Shown here one piece after another: positions 27,608 to 36,830 of a stretch of DNA of 64,000 bases. A model generated the notes under the pieces. It did no database searches. It saw nothing but the letters and a program-made list of their open reading frames with translations, and was not told the origin of the DNA. The DNA is from Draconibacterium halophilum (GTDB taxonomy: Bacteria > Bacteroidota > Bacteroidia > Bacteroidales > Prolixibacteraceae). The stretch spans positions 124,001 through 188,000 of the forward strand of contig NZ_CP048409.1 in assembly GCF_010448835.1 (NCBI RefSeq), in the 5' to 3' direction. The position numbers and the translations under genes are program-made. Each line of letters starts with the position of its first letter. Within the stretch, counting starts at the first letter, position 1.

Positions 27608-30160
27608 ATGGCAGTAAACGAAGTATCCGTAAAAGCCCCGGCAGGCAAAAAAATTTACTCTCAGGATGAAGCAGTAAACGCCTCGCTCGAGTACTTCAGT
27701 GGAGACGATTTGGCAGCAAGAGTTTGGGTGAACAAGTACGCCCTTAAAGATTCGTTCGGAAATATTTTTGAGCTAACACCGGACGACATGCACCATCGAC
27801 TTGCAAAAGAAATCGCACGCATTGAAGAACGCTACCCAAACCCTTTAACCGAAGACGAAATTTATGGCGTTTTAAAAGATTTCAAACATATTGTTCCACA
27901 AGGAGGACCAATGACCGGCATTGGAAACGACTATCAAATAGCGTCACTATCCAACTGTTTTGTTGTTGGCAACGATGGTGATTCCGATTCGTATGGTGGG
28001 ATTATGAAAATTGACCAGGAACAGGTGCAATTGATGAAACGCCGCGGAGGAGTGGGTCATGACCTGTCACATATTCGTCCTAAAGGTTCGCCGGTAAAAA
28101 ACTCGGCTTTAACATCAACCGGAATCGTTCCGTTCATGGAGCGCTACTCGAACTCAACACGCGAAGTTGCTCAGGACGGACGCCGTGGTGCACTTATGCT
28201 TTCCGTTTCGATAAAACACCCGGACTCGGAAAGTTTTATCGATGCTAAAATGGAACATGGCAAAGTAACCGGAGCCAACGTATCGGTAAAAATCCAGGAT
28301 GATTTTATGCAGGCCGTTGAATCAGGAACACCTTATACGCAGCAATACCCAATCAATGGTAAAGCGCATTACACCAAAAGCACCGATGCAGGTAAAATTT
28401 GGAAAAAAATTGTAAAAAATGCCTGGAAATCGGCTGAGCCCGGAATTCTTTTCTGGGATACGATTATTAAAGAATCGGTGCCGGATTGTTATGCCGACCT
28501 CGGTTACCGCACAGTTTCTACCAATCCTTGTGGCGAAATCCCGTTGTGTCCTTACGATAGCTGCCGCTTATTAGCAATCAACTTATACTCATACGTAGAA
28601 AATCCATTCTCGAAAGATGCGAAGTTCAATTTCGAATTGTTCAAAGAACACATCCATTATGCACAGCGCATTATGGACGACATTATCGATCTTGAACTGG
28701 AAAAAATTGATGCCATTATAGAAAAGGTTGAAGATGATCCTGAAGCAGAAGATATTAAATTCACAGAAAAAAATCTTTGGGAAAGCATCCGTCGCAAAGC
28801 CGAAGAAGGCCGCCGTACCGGAATTGGTATTACTGCCGAAGGCGACATGCTGGCGGCATTAGGATTACGCTATGGTAGCGACAATGCAACTGACTTCTCA
28901 GAAGAAATTCATAAAACTATTGCCATTGAAGCTTACCGTTCATCGGTACACCTGGCAAAAGATCGTGGAGCTTTTTCTATTTACGATGCAGAGCGTGAAA
29001 AGAACAATCCGCTGATCAACCGTATTAAAGATGCAGATAATGGTCTTTACGAAAAAATGGTAAAATACGGCCGTAGAAATATTGCTTTGTTAACCATAGC
29101 ACCAACCGGAACAACCAGTTTGATGACACAAACAACATCAGGCATCGAACCTGTTTTCCTTCCTGTGTACAAACGCCGCCGAAAAGTAAATCCAAACGAC
29201 AAAAATGTTCGTGTTGATTTTATTGATGATATTGGCGATCACTGGGAAGAGTACATAGTTTTTCATCATCACTTTAAAACCTGGATGAAAGCGAATGGCT
29301 ACGATACCACTCGCAAATACGCTCAGGAAGAATTGGATAAGTTGGTTATGGAGTCGCCCTATTACAAAGCTACATCAAACGATGTTGACTGGCTGAACAA
29401 AGTTCGGATGCAGGGAAAAATCCAGAAATGGGTAGACCACTCGATTTCGGTTACCATTAACCTGCCTGCCGATGTAAAAGAAGAGTTGGTTGGAGACTTG
29501 TATTTCCAAGCCTGGAAGAGCGGTTGTAAAGGAGTTACCGTTTATCGCGATGGCTCACGCTCGGGCGTTCTTATATCAAACGATGATAACAAGAAAAAAA
29601 CAGAAGACGGCTCATTTCCGCTAAACCGTCCTGACAAGCTGGAAGCCGACGTTGTACGTTTCCAAAATAATAAGGAAAAGTGGATTGCTTTTATTGGATT
29701 AATGGATGGCAAACCTTACGAGATTTTCACTGGTTTGCACGACGACGAAGATGGAATTTTACTGCCTCGCTCGATAACCAAAGGTTATATTATTAAAAGC
29801 TGGGAAGGTGAAGATTCGCGTTACGATTTCCAATACATCAACAAACGTGGTTACAAAACCACTATTGAAGGTTTGTCGCACAAATTCAATCCGGTATTCT
29901 GGAATTATGCCAAATTAATTTCGGGAACCTTGCGCCACGGCATGCCCATTCATAAAATTGTTGAGCTGGTAACCAGTCTGCAATTGGATAACGAAACCAT
30001 TAACTCGTGGAAAGCAGGAGTTGCACGTGCACTGAAGAAATACATTCCGGACGGAACAATTGCTGATGATGCAAAATGTGGCGAATGTGGATCTGACGAT
30101 GTAGTATACCAGGAAGGCTGTTTGACCTGCCTGTCTTGTGGCTGCTCAAAATGCGGATAA
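27608..30160 (+). CDS. nrdJ: Adenosylcobalamin-dependent (class II) ribonucleoside-diphosphate reductase
   Basis: 850-aa class II reductase, which needs no oxygen or metal dimer and makes all deoxyribonucleotides. The redox-active Cys is C117 in SNCFV, and the finger loop NPCGE at 306-310 carries the thiyl Cys C308 and E310; the partner Cys C319 is in CRLLAINL. The middle section has PTGTTS-type loop sequence (IAPTGTTSLMTQTTSG). The C-terminal about 160 residues contain a TSCPxC-like, Cys-rich tail (KCGECGSDD, GCLTCLSCGCSKCG) suited to thioredoxin-linked re-reduction or zinc binding. An NrdR-like palindrome lies 62-77 nt upstream and a strong terminator follows. Confidence 0.95.
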   Translation: MAVNEVSVKAPAGKKIYSQDEAVNASLEYFSGDDLAARVWVNKYALKDSFGNIFELTPDDMHHRLAKEIARIEERYPNPLTEDEIYGVLKDFKHIVPQGGPMTGIGNDYQIASLSNCFVVGNDGDSDSYGGIMKIDQEQVQLMKRRGGVGHDLSHIRPKGSPVKNSALTSTGIVPFMERYSNSTREVAQDGRRGALMLSVSIKHPDSESFIDAKMEHGKVTGANVSVKIQDDFMQAVESGTPYTQQYPINGKAHYTKSTDAGKIWKKIVKNAWKSAEPGILFWDTIIKESVPDCYADLGYRTVSTNPCGEIPLCPYDSCRLLAINLYSYVENPFSKDAKFNFELFKEHIHYAQRIMDDIIDLELEKIDAIIEKVEDDPEAEDIKFTEKNLWESIRRKAEEGRRTGIGITAEGDMLAALGLRYGSDNATDFSEEIHKTIAIEAYRSSVHLAKDRGAFSIYDAEREKNNPLINRIKDADNGLYEKMVKYGRRNIALLTIAPTGTTSLMTQTTSGIEPVFLPVYKRRRKVNPNDKNVRVDFIDDIGDHWEEYIVFHHHFKTWMKANGYDTTRKYAQEELDKLVMESPYYKATSNDVDWLNKVRMQGKIQKWVDHSISVTINLPADVKEELVGDLYFQAWKSGCKGVTVYRDGSRSGVLISNDDNKKKTEDGSFPLNRPDKLEADVVRFQNNKEKWIAFIGLMDGKPYEIFTGLHDDEDGILLPRSITKGYIIKSWEGEDSRYDFQYINKRGYKTTIEGLSHKFNPVFWNYAKLISGTLRHGMPIHKIVELVTSLQLDNETINSWKAGVARALKKYIPDGTIADDAKCGECGSDDVVYQEGCLTCLSCGCSKCG

Positions 30161-30180
30161 TAAATTCGAACAAACTATAC

Positions 30181-30214
30181 AAAACCGGAATCGATATCGA
30201 TTCCGGTTTTTTTT
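30181..30214 (+). terminator. Rho-independent terminator of nrdJ
   Basis: A perfect palindrome, AAAACCGGAATCGAT followed by its complement (30181-30210), leads into eight T residues (30207-30214). The arms meet with no spacer, so the real loop is formed by the central bases. Confidence 0.9.
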
Positions 30215-30221
30215 GCACAAA

Positions 30222-30252
30222 AAATGCCCCACCGAAAAACGATGAGGCATTT
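30222..30252 (-). terminator. Terminator of gcvH
   Basis: On the minus strand the 7-bp stem AAATGCC/GGCATTT (30246-30252, 30222-30228) is followed by TTTTT-type sequence. It is 20 nt after the gcvH stop. Confidence 0.65.
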
Positions 30253-30271
30253 ACATCTACTATAAAATCTC

Positions 30272-30652
30272 TTAAGCTTCTATCATTGCTTTGTAAGCAT
30301 CGGCATCCATTAAACTATCTAGTTCTGATGCATCAGCCACTTTAATTTTAACCATCCACCCTTTTTCATAAGGATCTTTGTTTACCAATTCCGGATCGTC
30401 GGCCAAATCTTCGTTAAACTCAGTAACTTCTCCTCCAACCGGCATAAACAGATCAGAAACCGTTTTCACTGCCTCAACTGTTCCAAAAGTTTCGCCTTTG
30501 TCTAACGTTTCACCTTCCGTTTCAATTTCAACAAACACAACGTCGCCCAATTCTCCCTGAGCAAAATCAGTAACACCAACAACAGCCACATCTCCCTCAA
30601 CACGTACCCATTCGTGGTCTTGCGTATATTTCAAATCAGCTGGAATATTCAT
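30272..30652 (-). CDS. gcvH: Glycine cleavage system H protein
   Basis: 126-aa lipoyl carrier that shuttles the methylamine group between the P, T and L proteins of glycine cleavage. The lipoylation site is K63 in GTVEAVKTVSDL; the surrounding H-protein signatures KYTQDHEWVRVEGD, VGVTDFAQGELGDVVFVE and GGEVTEFNEDL are all present. Length is typical. P, T and L genes are not in the window, so the system is encoded in separate loci as usual in this phylum. It converges with nrdJ. Confidence 0.97.
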   Translation of the reverse strand: MNIPADLKYTQDHEWVRVEGDVAVVGVTDFAQGELGDVVFVEIETEGETLDKGETFGTVEAVKTVSDLFMPVGGEVTEFNEDLADDPELVNKDPYEKGWMVKIKVADASELDSLMDADAYKAMIEA

Positions 30653-30765
30653 ATTTTTAGTTTTTAATTATTTAAATCGTATCGGATGAAACTTGCCTTT
30701 ACATTTGTCTTTCTTTCAAATTCGCCTGGCGTACTTCACATTGAAAAATTATTCATGATTTTTGC

Positions 30766-30773
30766 CAAAATTA
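30766..30773 (-). promoter_or_regulatory. Possible gcvH promoter -7 element
   Basis: On the minus strand, TAATTTTG fits TAnnTTTG about 114 nt upstream of the ATG. No -33 element is clear. Confidence 0.3.
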
Positions 30774-30896
30774 AAACATTTTACTGAAAAACATACCCCT
30801 TACGCCCATGCATTTACGTGATTTTTATCGCATTTTGTTTTCAGGGGTCTAAAATATGTGGTGCTTTTTGTATAATTGCAAAAATTGTTACAACAA

Positions 30897-31319
30897 ATGT
30901 ATTCAAAAAAGATCAATTCGCCCGAAGAGCTTAAAATTGCTGCAAAGGAGTTAATTACAGCATTTAGTGACGACCGTGTGTTTGCATTTTACGGAAAAAT
31001 GGGGGCTGGCAAAACAACCTTCATCCAATCGATTTGCCGGGCACTGGGATCGGACGACAACGTTACCAGTCCTACTTTTGCGCTGATAAACGAATACAAC
31101 ACCGCCGATCTTGAATCCATTTTTCATTTCGACTTTTACCGGATAGCAGCTATTGAAGAAGCGTTCGACCTGGGTTACGAAGACTACATTTACAGCGGAA
31201 GTTACTGTCTGATTGAATGGCCGGAAATGATTGAACCGCTGCTTCCGGAGAAAATGGTTGAGGTAAAAATTGAAGTTCAGGAAGATGATACGCGCCTGAT
31301 AACAGCGCAGGAAATTTAG
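30897..31319 (+). CDS. tsaE: tRNA threonylcarbamoyladenosine biosynthesis ATPase
   Basis: Cytoplasmic ATPase that assists TsaB-TsaD in making the t6A modification at A37 of ANN-decoding tRNAs (140 aa). Walker A is GKMGAGKT (33-40), SPTF at 58-61, HFDFYR at 77-82 and IEWPE at 106-110, all expected positions. The open frame includes a TTG 21 nt upstream, but ATG at 30897 gives the usual N-terminus. Next to alanine dehydrogenase (107-nt gap), as in several Bacteroidota. Confidence 0.94.
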   Translation: MYSKKINSPEELKIAAKELITAFSDDRVFAFYGKMGAGKTTFIQSICRALGSDDNVTSPTFALINEYNTADLESIFHFDFYRIAAIEEAFDLGYEDYIYSGSYCLIEWPEMIEPLLPEKMVEVKIEVQEDDTRLITAQEI

Positions 31320-31426
31320 TTTCTGAATACCACATTCTACTTCCGACTTATTTTTTTTTGAAAACTCCCCTTTTGCTTGTAAATTGGTGCTGTTGAATTC
31401 ATCAGAATTATACATAAATTCCAACC

Positions 31427-32638
31427 ATGGAAAAAGCAAAAGAAAAGGTATCGATACCAAAAACCATGCTTCTGCCCAAAGAGGAGATGTTGGAGGTAAA
31501 AAGCAAGGGCAGAAAAATGAAAATTGGCGTTCCTTCCGATTTATCCAAAGTTGAATACCGGGTCCCTTTATCGCCGCAAGCTGTTGATTTACTGGTTTCT
31601 TACGGCCATGAAATTTTAATTGAACGCGACGCCGGAAAATCAGCCAGCTACACCAATGAAGATTACCAAAAAGCCGGAGCTACTATTGTTGAAACAAAAG
31701 AAGAATCTTTTCAGTGCGACATTATTTTACGCATCGCACCTTTTGATTGCGATGAAATTGATGCCCTGCGCGGCAACCAGGTTATCATTTCCAACATGCA
31801 TATTCAGGCGCATTCCAACGAATCGATTCAGAAAATGATGCGCAAAAAGGTAACAACCATTGCTTTCGAGTACCTCGAAAACGAAGATGGTTTTCTTCCT
31901 TTTGTACACCAAATGAGCCAGATTGCAGGAGTTACCTCAATTACCATCGCCAGCGAATACCTAAGTAACTCGCGCAACGGTAAAGGTGTTTTATTTGGGG
32001 AGGTTACCGGTGTTACCCCAGCCGAATTGGTAATTATTGGCACCAGCACCGCAGCCGAATATGCAGCTCGTGCGGCACTCGGACTGGGTATTTTTGTAAA
32101 GGTATTTGATACTTCCGTTTACGAACTCAGCAAACTGGAAGAGAAACTTGGCCGACGTGTTTTTACTTCAGTATTCTACCCTAAAGTTTTGCGCAAAGCA
32201 CTTATATCGGCCGATGCAGTTATTGGAGCCACCTCGTTTAACACACCGCCAAAATTTAAAGTCTCAGAAGATCTGGTAAAACAGATGAAAGAGGGTTCGG
32301 TAATTATTGACCTGAACGTTAGCCAGGGCGGATGCTTTGAAACCTCGAAATGTACTGATTTCAAAAATCCAACATACACCAAACACGGGGTTGTACATTA
32401 CTGTGTTCCTAATACTCCCGCTATGGTGTCACGAACAGCATCCATTTCGCTGAGTAATATTTTAATCCCGATATTACTTGCCATTGGTGACAGCGGCGGG
32501 GTTGAAAACTACATAAAAGTGTCGAAAGGATTCAGAAAAGGAGTTTACATTTATCATGGTATTTTAACCAACCACGATGTTGGCCGCATGTTCAACATCG
32601 CATCAAAAGACATTGATTTGTTACTCGCTGTATTTTAA
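31427..32638 (+). CDS. ald: Alanine dehydrogenase
   Basis: 403-aa member of the alanine dehydrogenase/PNT family, which interconverts L-alanine and pyruvate with NAD(H). Substrate-binding residues fit VEYRVPLSPQAVDLLV near 43-58 and the catalytic-His region HIQAHSN. The nucleotide loop after VIIGTSTAAEYAARAALGLG departs from the usual G-x-G-x-x-G (here G-T-S-T-A-A), which may affect cofactor binding. Later motifs VIGATS, VIIDLNVSQGG and NTPAMVSRTAS are intact. An N-terminal extension of about 30 residues precedes the catalytic domain. The LytTR membrane protein starts 17 nt downstream. Confidence 0.9.
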   Translation: MEKAKEKVSIPKTMLLPKEEMLEVKSKGRKMKIGVPSDLSKVEYRVPLSPQAVDLLVSYGHEILIERDAGKSASYTNEDYQKAGATIVETKEESFQCDIILRIAPFDCDEIDALRGNQVIISNMHIQAHSNESIQKMMRKKVTTIAFEYLENEDGFLPFVHQMSQIAGVTSITIASEYLSNSRNGKGVLFGEVTGVTPAELVIIGTSTAAEYAARAALGLGIFVKVFDTSVYELSKLEEKLGRRVFTSVFYPKVLRKALISADAVIGATSFNTPPKFKVSEDLVKQMKEGSVIIDLNVSQGGCFETSKCTDFKNPTYTKHGVVHYCVPNTPAMVSRTASISLSNILIPILLAIGDSGGVENYIKVSKGFRKGVYIYHGILTNHDVGRMFNIASKDIDLLLAVF

Positions 32639-32655
32639 TCAACAAAGAATTTGTA

Positions 32656-33504
32656 ATGCTGGATTCGCTAAACAAAAAATATCCTTTTAACGACAACCTC
32701 AAAGTAAACATACGCTCTATTTCATCGGTGAGCCTGGGCATTTTTTTGTTTCTATTGTTCTTTGAGCCTTTCGAAATTCAAAATCCTGATTTTAACAACC
32801 GCCTCATCATCCTTGCAGCATTTGGCGCCATAACATTGGTTTTGCTTAGTATTTTCCGGTTGATTATTCCCTCCATTTTTATCTCTGCTTTTTCCGAAAA
32901 ACGCTGGACCATCTTGAAGGAAATTATCATCGATCTGCTCTTTGTAATTTTCAACTCGGTAGCTTTTGCGTTTTTTGCACGCTATGTGGGGCGCATTCCA
33001 ATGACCTTTCCAATTGTGATCAACATCGTTATCATTTCAATAACGGCCACAGTAGTAGTGGTGCTTACCAACCAGTTTTATCTACTGAAAAAGAAAGTTC
33101 AAAAGCTGGAGTTTAGTTCGGAAGAAACCAGTTCAAGCGAGCCCTTAGAGGTTCCTGAAGAAATTGAGTTCGAATCGGAAAATAAAACGGAATATTTCAC
33201 CCTTTTTCTCGAGCAGCTAATTTTAATAAAATCGGCAAACAATTACATCGAAGTGATCTACAAACAAAACGATGAAATCAAGAAAAAGCTGATCAGGAAT
33301 ACCATGAAATCTACAGAAAATTTACTTAAAAAATATGCGAAAATCATTCGTTGTCATCGCTCATGCATGGTAAACAAAGATTACATCAAAAAAGTATCGC
33401 GCGGTTCCGATGGTTTGGTTCTGAATCTCTTCGATTACCCTCAGGAAATTCATGTTTCAAGGCAATACGTTCTCCATTTAAAAGAGGCATTAAAAACATC
33501 CTAA
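32656..33504 (+). CDS. LytTR-domain transcription regulator with membrane segment
   Basis: 282 aa: four membrane helices in residues 1-150 (for example ISSVSLGIFLFLLFFEPF, ILAAFGAITLVLLSIFRLI), a charged linker, then a LytTR DNA-binding domain (~180-280) with SANNYIEVIYKQNDEI and the characteristic IIRCHRSCMVNKDYI motif. There is no receiver or kinase domain, so it may sense membrane signals directly or be modulated by a partner. It may share a transcript with alanine dehydrogenase. Confidence 0.87.
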   Translation: MLDSLNKKYPFNDNLKVNIRSISSVSLGIFLFLLFFEPFEIQNPDFNNRLIILAAFGAITLVLLSIFRLIIPSIFISAFSEKRWTILKEIIIDLLFVIFNSVAFAFFARYVGRIPMTFPIVINIVIISITATVVVVLTNQFYLLKKKVQKLEFSSEETSSSEPLEVPEEIEFESENKTEYFTLFLEQLILIKSANNYIEVIYKQNDEIKKKLIRNTMKSTENLLKKYAKIIRCHRSCMVNKDYIKKVSRGSDGLVLNLFDYPQEIHVSRQYVLHLKEALKTS

Positions 33505-33728
33505 ACACATTTCCCCATAAATTTTTCCTTTGTTGATTTGTAAATATCGCTTTAAAATAACTGCTGAAAGCGAATGGTGGGATAATTGTCGCTTATCCCT
33601 GATAAATGACAAAAATCCCAAATCAACGTAAATTATCACATTTACAGGGTAGAAATCCCAAATACTTTTTTTTCGAATAAAATGGTCGTTAATTTGAAAG
33701 CACATGAAACAATGTAAAGTTTATAGCC

Positions 33729-34241
33729 ATGAACATATTACTGATTTATCCGGAAAAAGAGAACACCACAAAAGGATTTGAAGCCTTTTTTCAGAAGCTT
33801 TTAAACAAGCCAACTGAAGATCCACGTGCACTCATTGAGATTTCTATACAGCTACCAATTACCTGGGAAAGAAAATTACTGGACCTCAACCAGGAAAAGC
33901 TGAATACAAAAGATTTGCAATGGGCCGACTATGTAATTATTAAAGCAGATTTGCAACAACGGCTTTCAACAGTAAATCTTATTGAAAAGTGCAAGCTCGC
34001 TGGAAAAAAGATCATTGCAGAAGGAGAATTGTTTGATACGCAACCCAACGATTTTGAAAATGTTGATCACCTTATTCTGAACCAGGCGACATTTGACCCT
34101 TTTGTGCGGGATGTTGAAAGCAACACAACCAGACGAATCTACAGCACATACTTCAGAAAAGAAAAATTACGACAAACGGCGTATTCTTTATTGGGATTTT
34201 CGGGTTACTTTTCGCGAAACATTCACCCGTTTTCTGCCTGA
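33729..34241 (+). CDS. Stand-alone domain resembling the B12-binding region of radical SAM enzymes
   Basis: 170 aa with a Rossmann-type layout: MNILLIYPEKENT..., ISIQLPITWERKLLDLNQEKL, WADYVIIKADL, CKLAGKKIIAEGELFDTQP and FENVDHLILNQ. This series mirrors the N-terminal cobalamin-binding domain of B12-dependent radical SAM proteins (the DUF4070-containing family, MNVLLVYPE..., LLPEEW..KLVDMN, W.DYV..., G.KVVAGGPLF). The radical SAM part with CxxxCxxC is entirely absent, and the frame ends normally, so it is not simply truncated. There is no phylogenetic partner nearby. A sensor, chaperone or decoy function is speculative. The last 19 bp overlap the convergent pullulanase gene. Confidence 0.6.
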   Translation: MNILLIYPEKENTTKGFEAFFQKLLNKPTEDPRALIEISIQLPITWERKLLDLNQEKLNTKDLQWADYVIIKADLQQRLSTVNLIEKCKLAGKKIIAEGELFDTQPNDFENVDHLILNQATFDPFVRDVESNTTRRIYSTYFRKEKLRQTAYSLLGFSGYFSRNIHPFSA

Positions 34242-36169
34242 ACAAGGATTTTAAGCGAAACAGGATCTACCCTAACCGATTGTTCAACAATTTCCATCCC
34301 CTCTTCATTAATACTGATGGCATCGGCCACAACGCTATAATTTCCTTCAGGCAAAGGAATCTCAACTTCTACCTTATTGCCATTAAAAATGAGGAATATC
34401 TTCGACCAGCTGTCGCCAACTGATTTACCATCTAAACAGTATGATACCACACCGACTTGATACTCCGTGCAAAAATTCAGGTCTCTTCTTATGGAGTCGG
34501 CAGTAGTCATTCGGAAAGCCGGATGATTCTTTCGTAACTGAATAAGTTTCTGAAAATATTCAAAAACATCAATGAATTCATTTTTACGACTCCAGTCTAT
34601 TTGATTTACCGAATCGGGCGATTTATATGAATTTCCATTTCCACCTTTTGTCCGGCAAAAATCAACACCGGCGTGTAAGAGCGGCACACCCTGCGATGTT
34701 AAAACCAGTGCTCCGGCAAGTTTCACACGTTTTTGTAATTCTTCATTGCTCACCTTCGGCAAACTTTGTTTCAATTTGTCCCAAAGCGTGTAATTATCGT
34801 GGCACGACACATAGTTAATGCACTGATCAGGTTCGGCAGCCCAGGCTGATTGTACGGTTTCGATATACCCATAATTCACCTGAGGATGATGGATGGCGGC
34901 AGTAATTCCAAATTTTATAGCTTCCTCACGCAATCCGAGTCCGCTAACAAAACCTTTCGATTTTTTATCGCCGTGGTTGCCTTTTAGTGCATCGCGAAAA
35001 TCGTCGTTAAAACTGGCAATTTTTCGCATTGCTGAAGTATTTCGCTTAACAGCACGTTTCGATTCCGGCATTGGACTTTGATCGGCCGCCCAGCCCTCGC
35101 CGTAAAGAAACAATCCGTGGTCGATCTTATTCAACGATTTTCGAATTTCCTGCATGGTTTTTATATCGTGAATGCCCATCAAATCGAAACGAAATCCATC
35201 AACATGAAATTCTTCCACCCAATATTTAAGGGTATCAATAATGTATTTCCGCACCATTTCGCGCTCCGAAGCCACTTCGTTTCCACACCCTGATGCATTT
35301 GAAAACGATCCATCCTCTTTTTGGCGGTAAAAATACCCAGGTACTATTTGGTTAAATACCGATTCTTTGGCGTAGTAGGTATGGTTAAATACCACATCCA
35401 GAATTACGCCTATCCCGCTGGCATGCAATGCTTTTACCAATTCTTTGAACTCGACAATACGTTTTCGCCCGTCATAAGCATCGGTTGCATACGAACCTTC
35501 AAGTGCGTTATAATGCATGGGGTCGTAACCCCAGTTGTATTTTTCAAGTGGTTTTTCTTCGTCAACCGTTACAAAATCGTTCACCGGCAAAAGATGAACG
35601 TGTGTAATGCCCAATTCTTTTAAATGATCGATGCCCGTTTTTACCCCTTCTGGCGATCGTGTTCCTTCTTCCGTAAATCCAAGAAATTTCCCTTTGTTTT
35701 CAATACCTGAATTTTTGGCAATGGAAAAATCGCGTACGTGCGTTTCGTAAATCACCGCCTCAGTAAAACTTTTATATCGCGGGCCATTGTCGTATACCCA
35801 GTTTTCAGGGTTCGTTGTGTTTGGATTATAGATCATTCCACGCAAACCATTGGCGCCAACGCAGCGGGCATAAATTCCGGGAACTTCTTCCAGCCACTCG
35901 CCATCGTTTACTTTAAAAGTATAGAATTTGCCTTCGTAATCGCCGGTAAGAACCGTGTCCCAAATTCCCTTTTCTTTTTTCTGAAGGTTGGTCTTGTGAT
36001 AGGCCTCACCACGCACTCCATCTTTATATAAGCGCAATTCCACCATTTTAGCGGTTGGTGCCCAAATCTTTATTGTAGTCTTTTCGGGCGACCAAAAAAC
36101 ACCCAAATCCTTCCCCTCATACCCGGGATAAGTTGAAAAATCGATATGATTAAATTTCCAGTTTCGCAT
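34223..36169 (-). CDS. pulA: Type I pullulanase, GH13
   Basis: 648 aa: N-terminal CBM48 (GVFWSPEKTTIKIWAPTAKMVELRLYKDG), then the GH13 barrel with the pullulanase YNWGYDPMHY, region I DVVFNHTY, region II GFRFDLMGIHD (nucleophile Asp near 329), region III LYGEGWAAD (acid/base Glu near 356) and region IV SCHDNYTLWD (Asp near 458), then a C-terminal beta-domain. It debranches alpha-1,6 linkages in glycogen, starch or pullulan. No signal peptide is seen, so it is probably cytoplasmic and involved in glycogen turnover. The start ATG at 36169 overlaps the upstream stop by one base (TAATG), implying coupling to the small gene at 36169-36717. Confidence 0.94.
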   Translation of the reverse strand: MRNWKFNHIDFSTYPGYEGKDLGVFWSPEKTTIKIWAPTAKMVELRLYKDGVRGEAYHKTNLQKKEKGIWDTVLTGDYEGKFYTFKVNDGEWLEEVPGIYARCVGANGLRGMIYNPNTTNPENWVYDNGPRYKSFTEAVIYETHVRDFSIAKNSGIENKGKFLGFTEEGTRSPEGVKTGIDHLKELGITHVHLLPVNDFVTVDEEKPLEKYNWGYDPMHYNALEGSYATDAYDGRKRIVEFKELVKALHASGIGVILDVVFNHTYYAKESVFNQIVPGYFYRQKEDGSFSNASGCGNEVASEREMVRKYIIDTLKYWVEEFHVDGFRFDLMGIHDIKTMQEIRKSLNKIDHGLFLYGEGWAADQSPMPESKRAVKRNTSAMRKIASFNDDFRDALKGNHGDKKSKGFVSGLGLREEAIKFGITAAIHHPQVNYGYIETVQSAWAAEPDQCINYVSCHDNYTLWDKLKQSLPKVSNEELQKRVKLAGALVLTSQGVPLLHAGVDFCRTKGGNGNSYKSPDSVNQIDWSRKNEFIDVFEYFQKLIQLRKNHPAFRMTTADSIRRDLNFCTEYQVGVVSYCLDGKSVGDSWSKIFLIFNGNKVEVEIPLPEGNYSVVADAISINEEGMEIVEQSVRVDPVSLKILVQAENG

Positions 36170-36717
36170 TAAAATTTAACTAATGTTTTTCGTAAAAAAA
36201 CCGCTTTATGCCCCAGCTTTTTCCCCTTTATATCTTTCATATAAATCTTGGCCTTAGGATACTTTTTCAGTGATTTATCGTGCGAATAAAAACGATTCAG
36301 ATCAATTTTTAACTGATGTGATTTTCCGCCTTCAAGATAAAGTGGATAAAAATTGTAGTTATCCATTCCCTTTAGTTTAAACTTTCGTTTCAACCAAAAA
36401 TTATCGAATACCAAAAGCGGTTGATCTAAATCGATAGCTGTTGAGCCATTATTTATTACGGTAAGAATTAATTTATCAGGATAAAAAAGTGCATCCTTCT
36501 CCAGCTTGATGCTCAGCCTTTTTAATTGAAAAAATGGTCGGCGCTCCGTTTTTGATTTCTTCATATAAGAACGGCCACTTACAATAAAAGCCACCGTTAT
36601 TGCAGCCAAAAACAGCAACACCCACAGCAATTTATGTCCTTCAGGGCCTACCTCATTTTGGGCAAAAAGCCATAGCGAATTTAATAATAAAACGGCAAGA
36701 ATACTTCCCTTCTTCAT
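36169..36717 (-). CDS. Membrane-anchored protein of unknown function
   Basis: 182 aa: signal peptide (MKKGSILAVLLLNSLWLFAQ), one transmembrane helix (LLWVLLFLAAITVAFIVSG), then a ~125-residue periplasmic or cytoplasmic beta-rich domain (KRLSIKLEKDALFYPDKLILTVINNGSTAIDLDQPLLVFDN). The pattern looks like a beta-sandwich with an ILTVINNG-type strand seen in transglutaminase-like accessory domains; no match can be claimed. It precedes pullulanase with a one-base overlap. I do not recognise a family. Confidence 0.7.
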   Translation of the reverse strand: MKKGSILAVLLLNSLWLFAQNEVGPEGHKLLWVLLFLAAITVAFIVSGRSYMKKSKTERRPFFQLKRLSIKLEKDALFYPDKLILTVINNGSTAIDLDQPLLVFDNFWLKRKFKLKGMDNYNFYPLYLEGGKSHQLKIDLNRFYSHDKSLKKYPKAKIYMKDIKGKKLGHKAVFLRKTLVKF

Positions 36718-36733
36718 TGTTGCTAATTTGGGG

Positions 36734-36741
36734 CAAAAGTA
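36734..36741 (-). promoter_or_regulatory. Promoter -7 element for the 36717 gene/pullulanase
   Basis: On the minus strand TACTTTTG matches TAnnTTTG about 17 nt before the ATG, giving a very short leader. No -33 TTG at the ideal distance. Confidence 0.5.
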
Positions 36742-36830
36742 AAGTTTTTATTGGTTTAAGATCGCTGATACTTGCAGGATTCGCAAGGTTGCTATTCATC
36801 CTTAACGTGAAACACGTAAGCATCAGCAAT

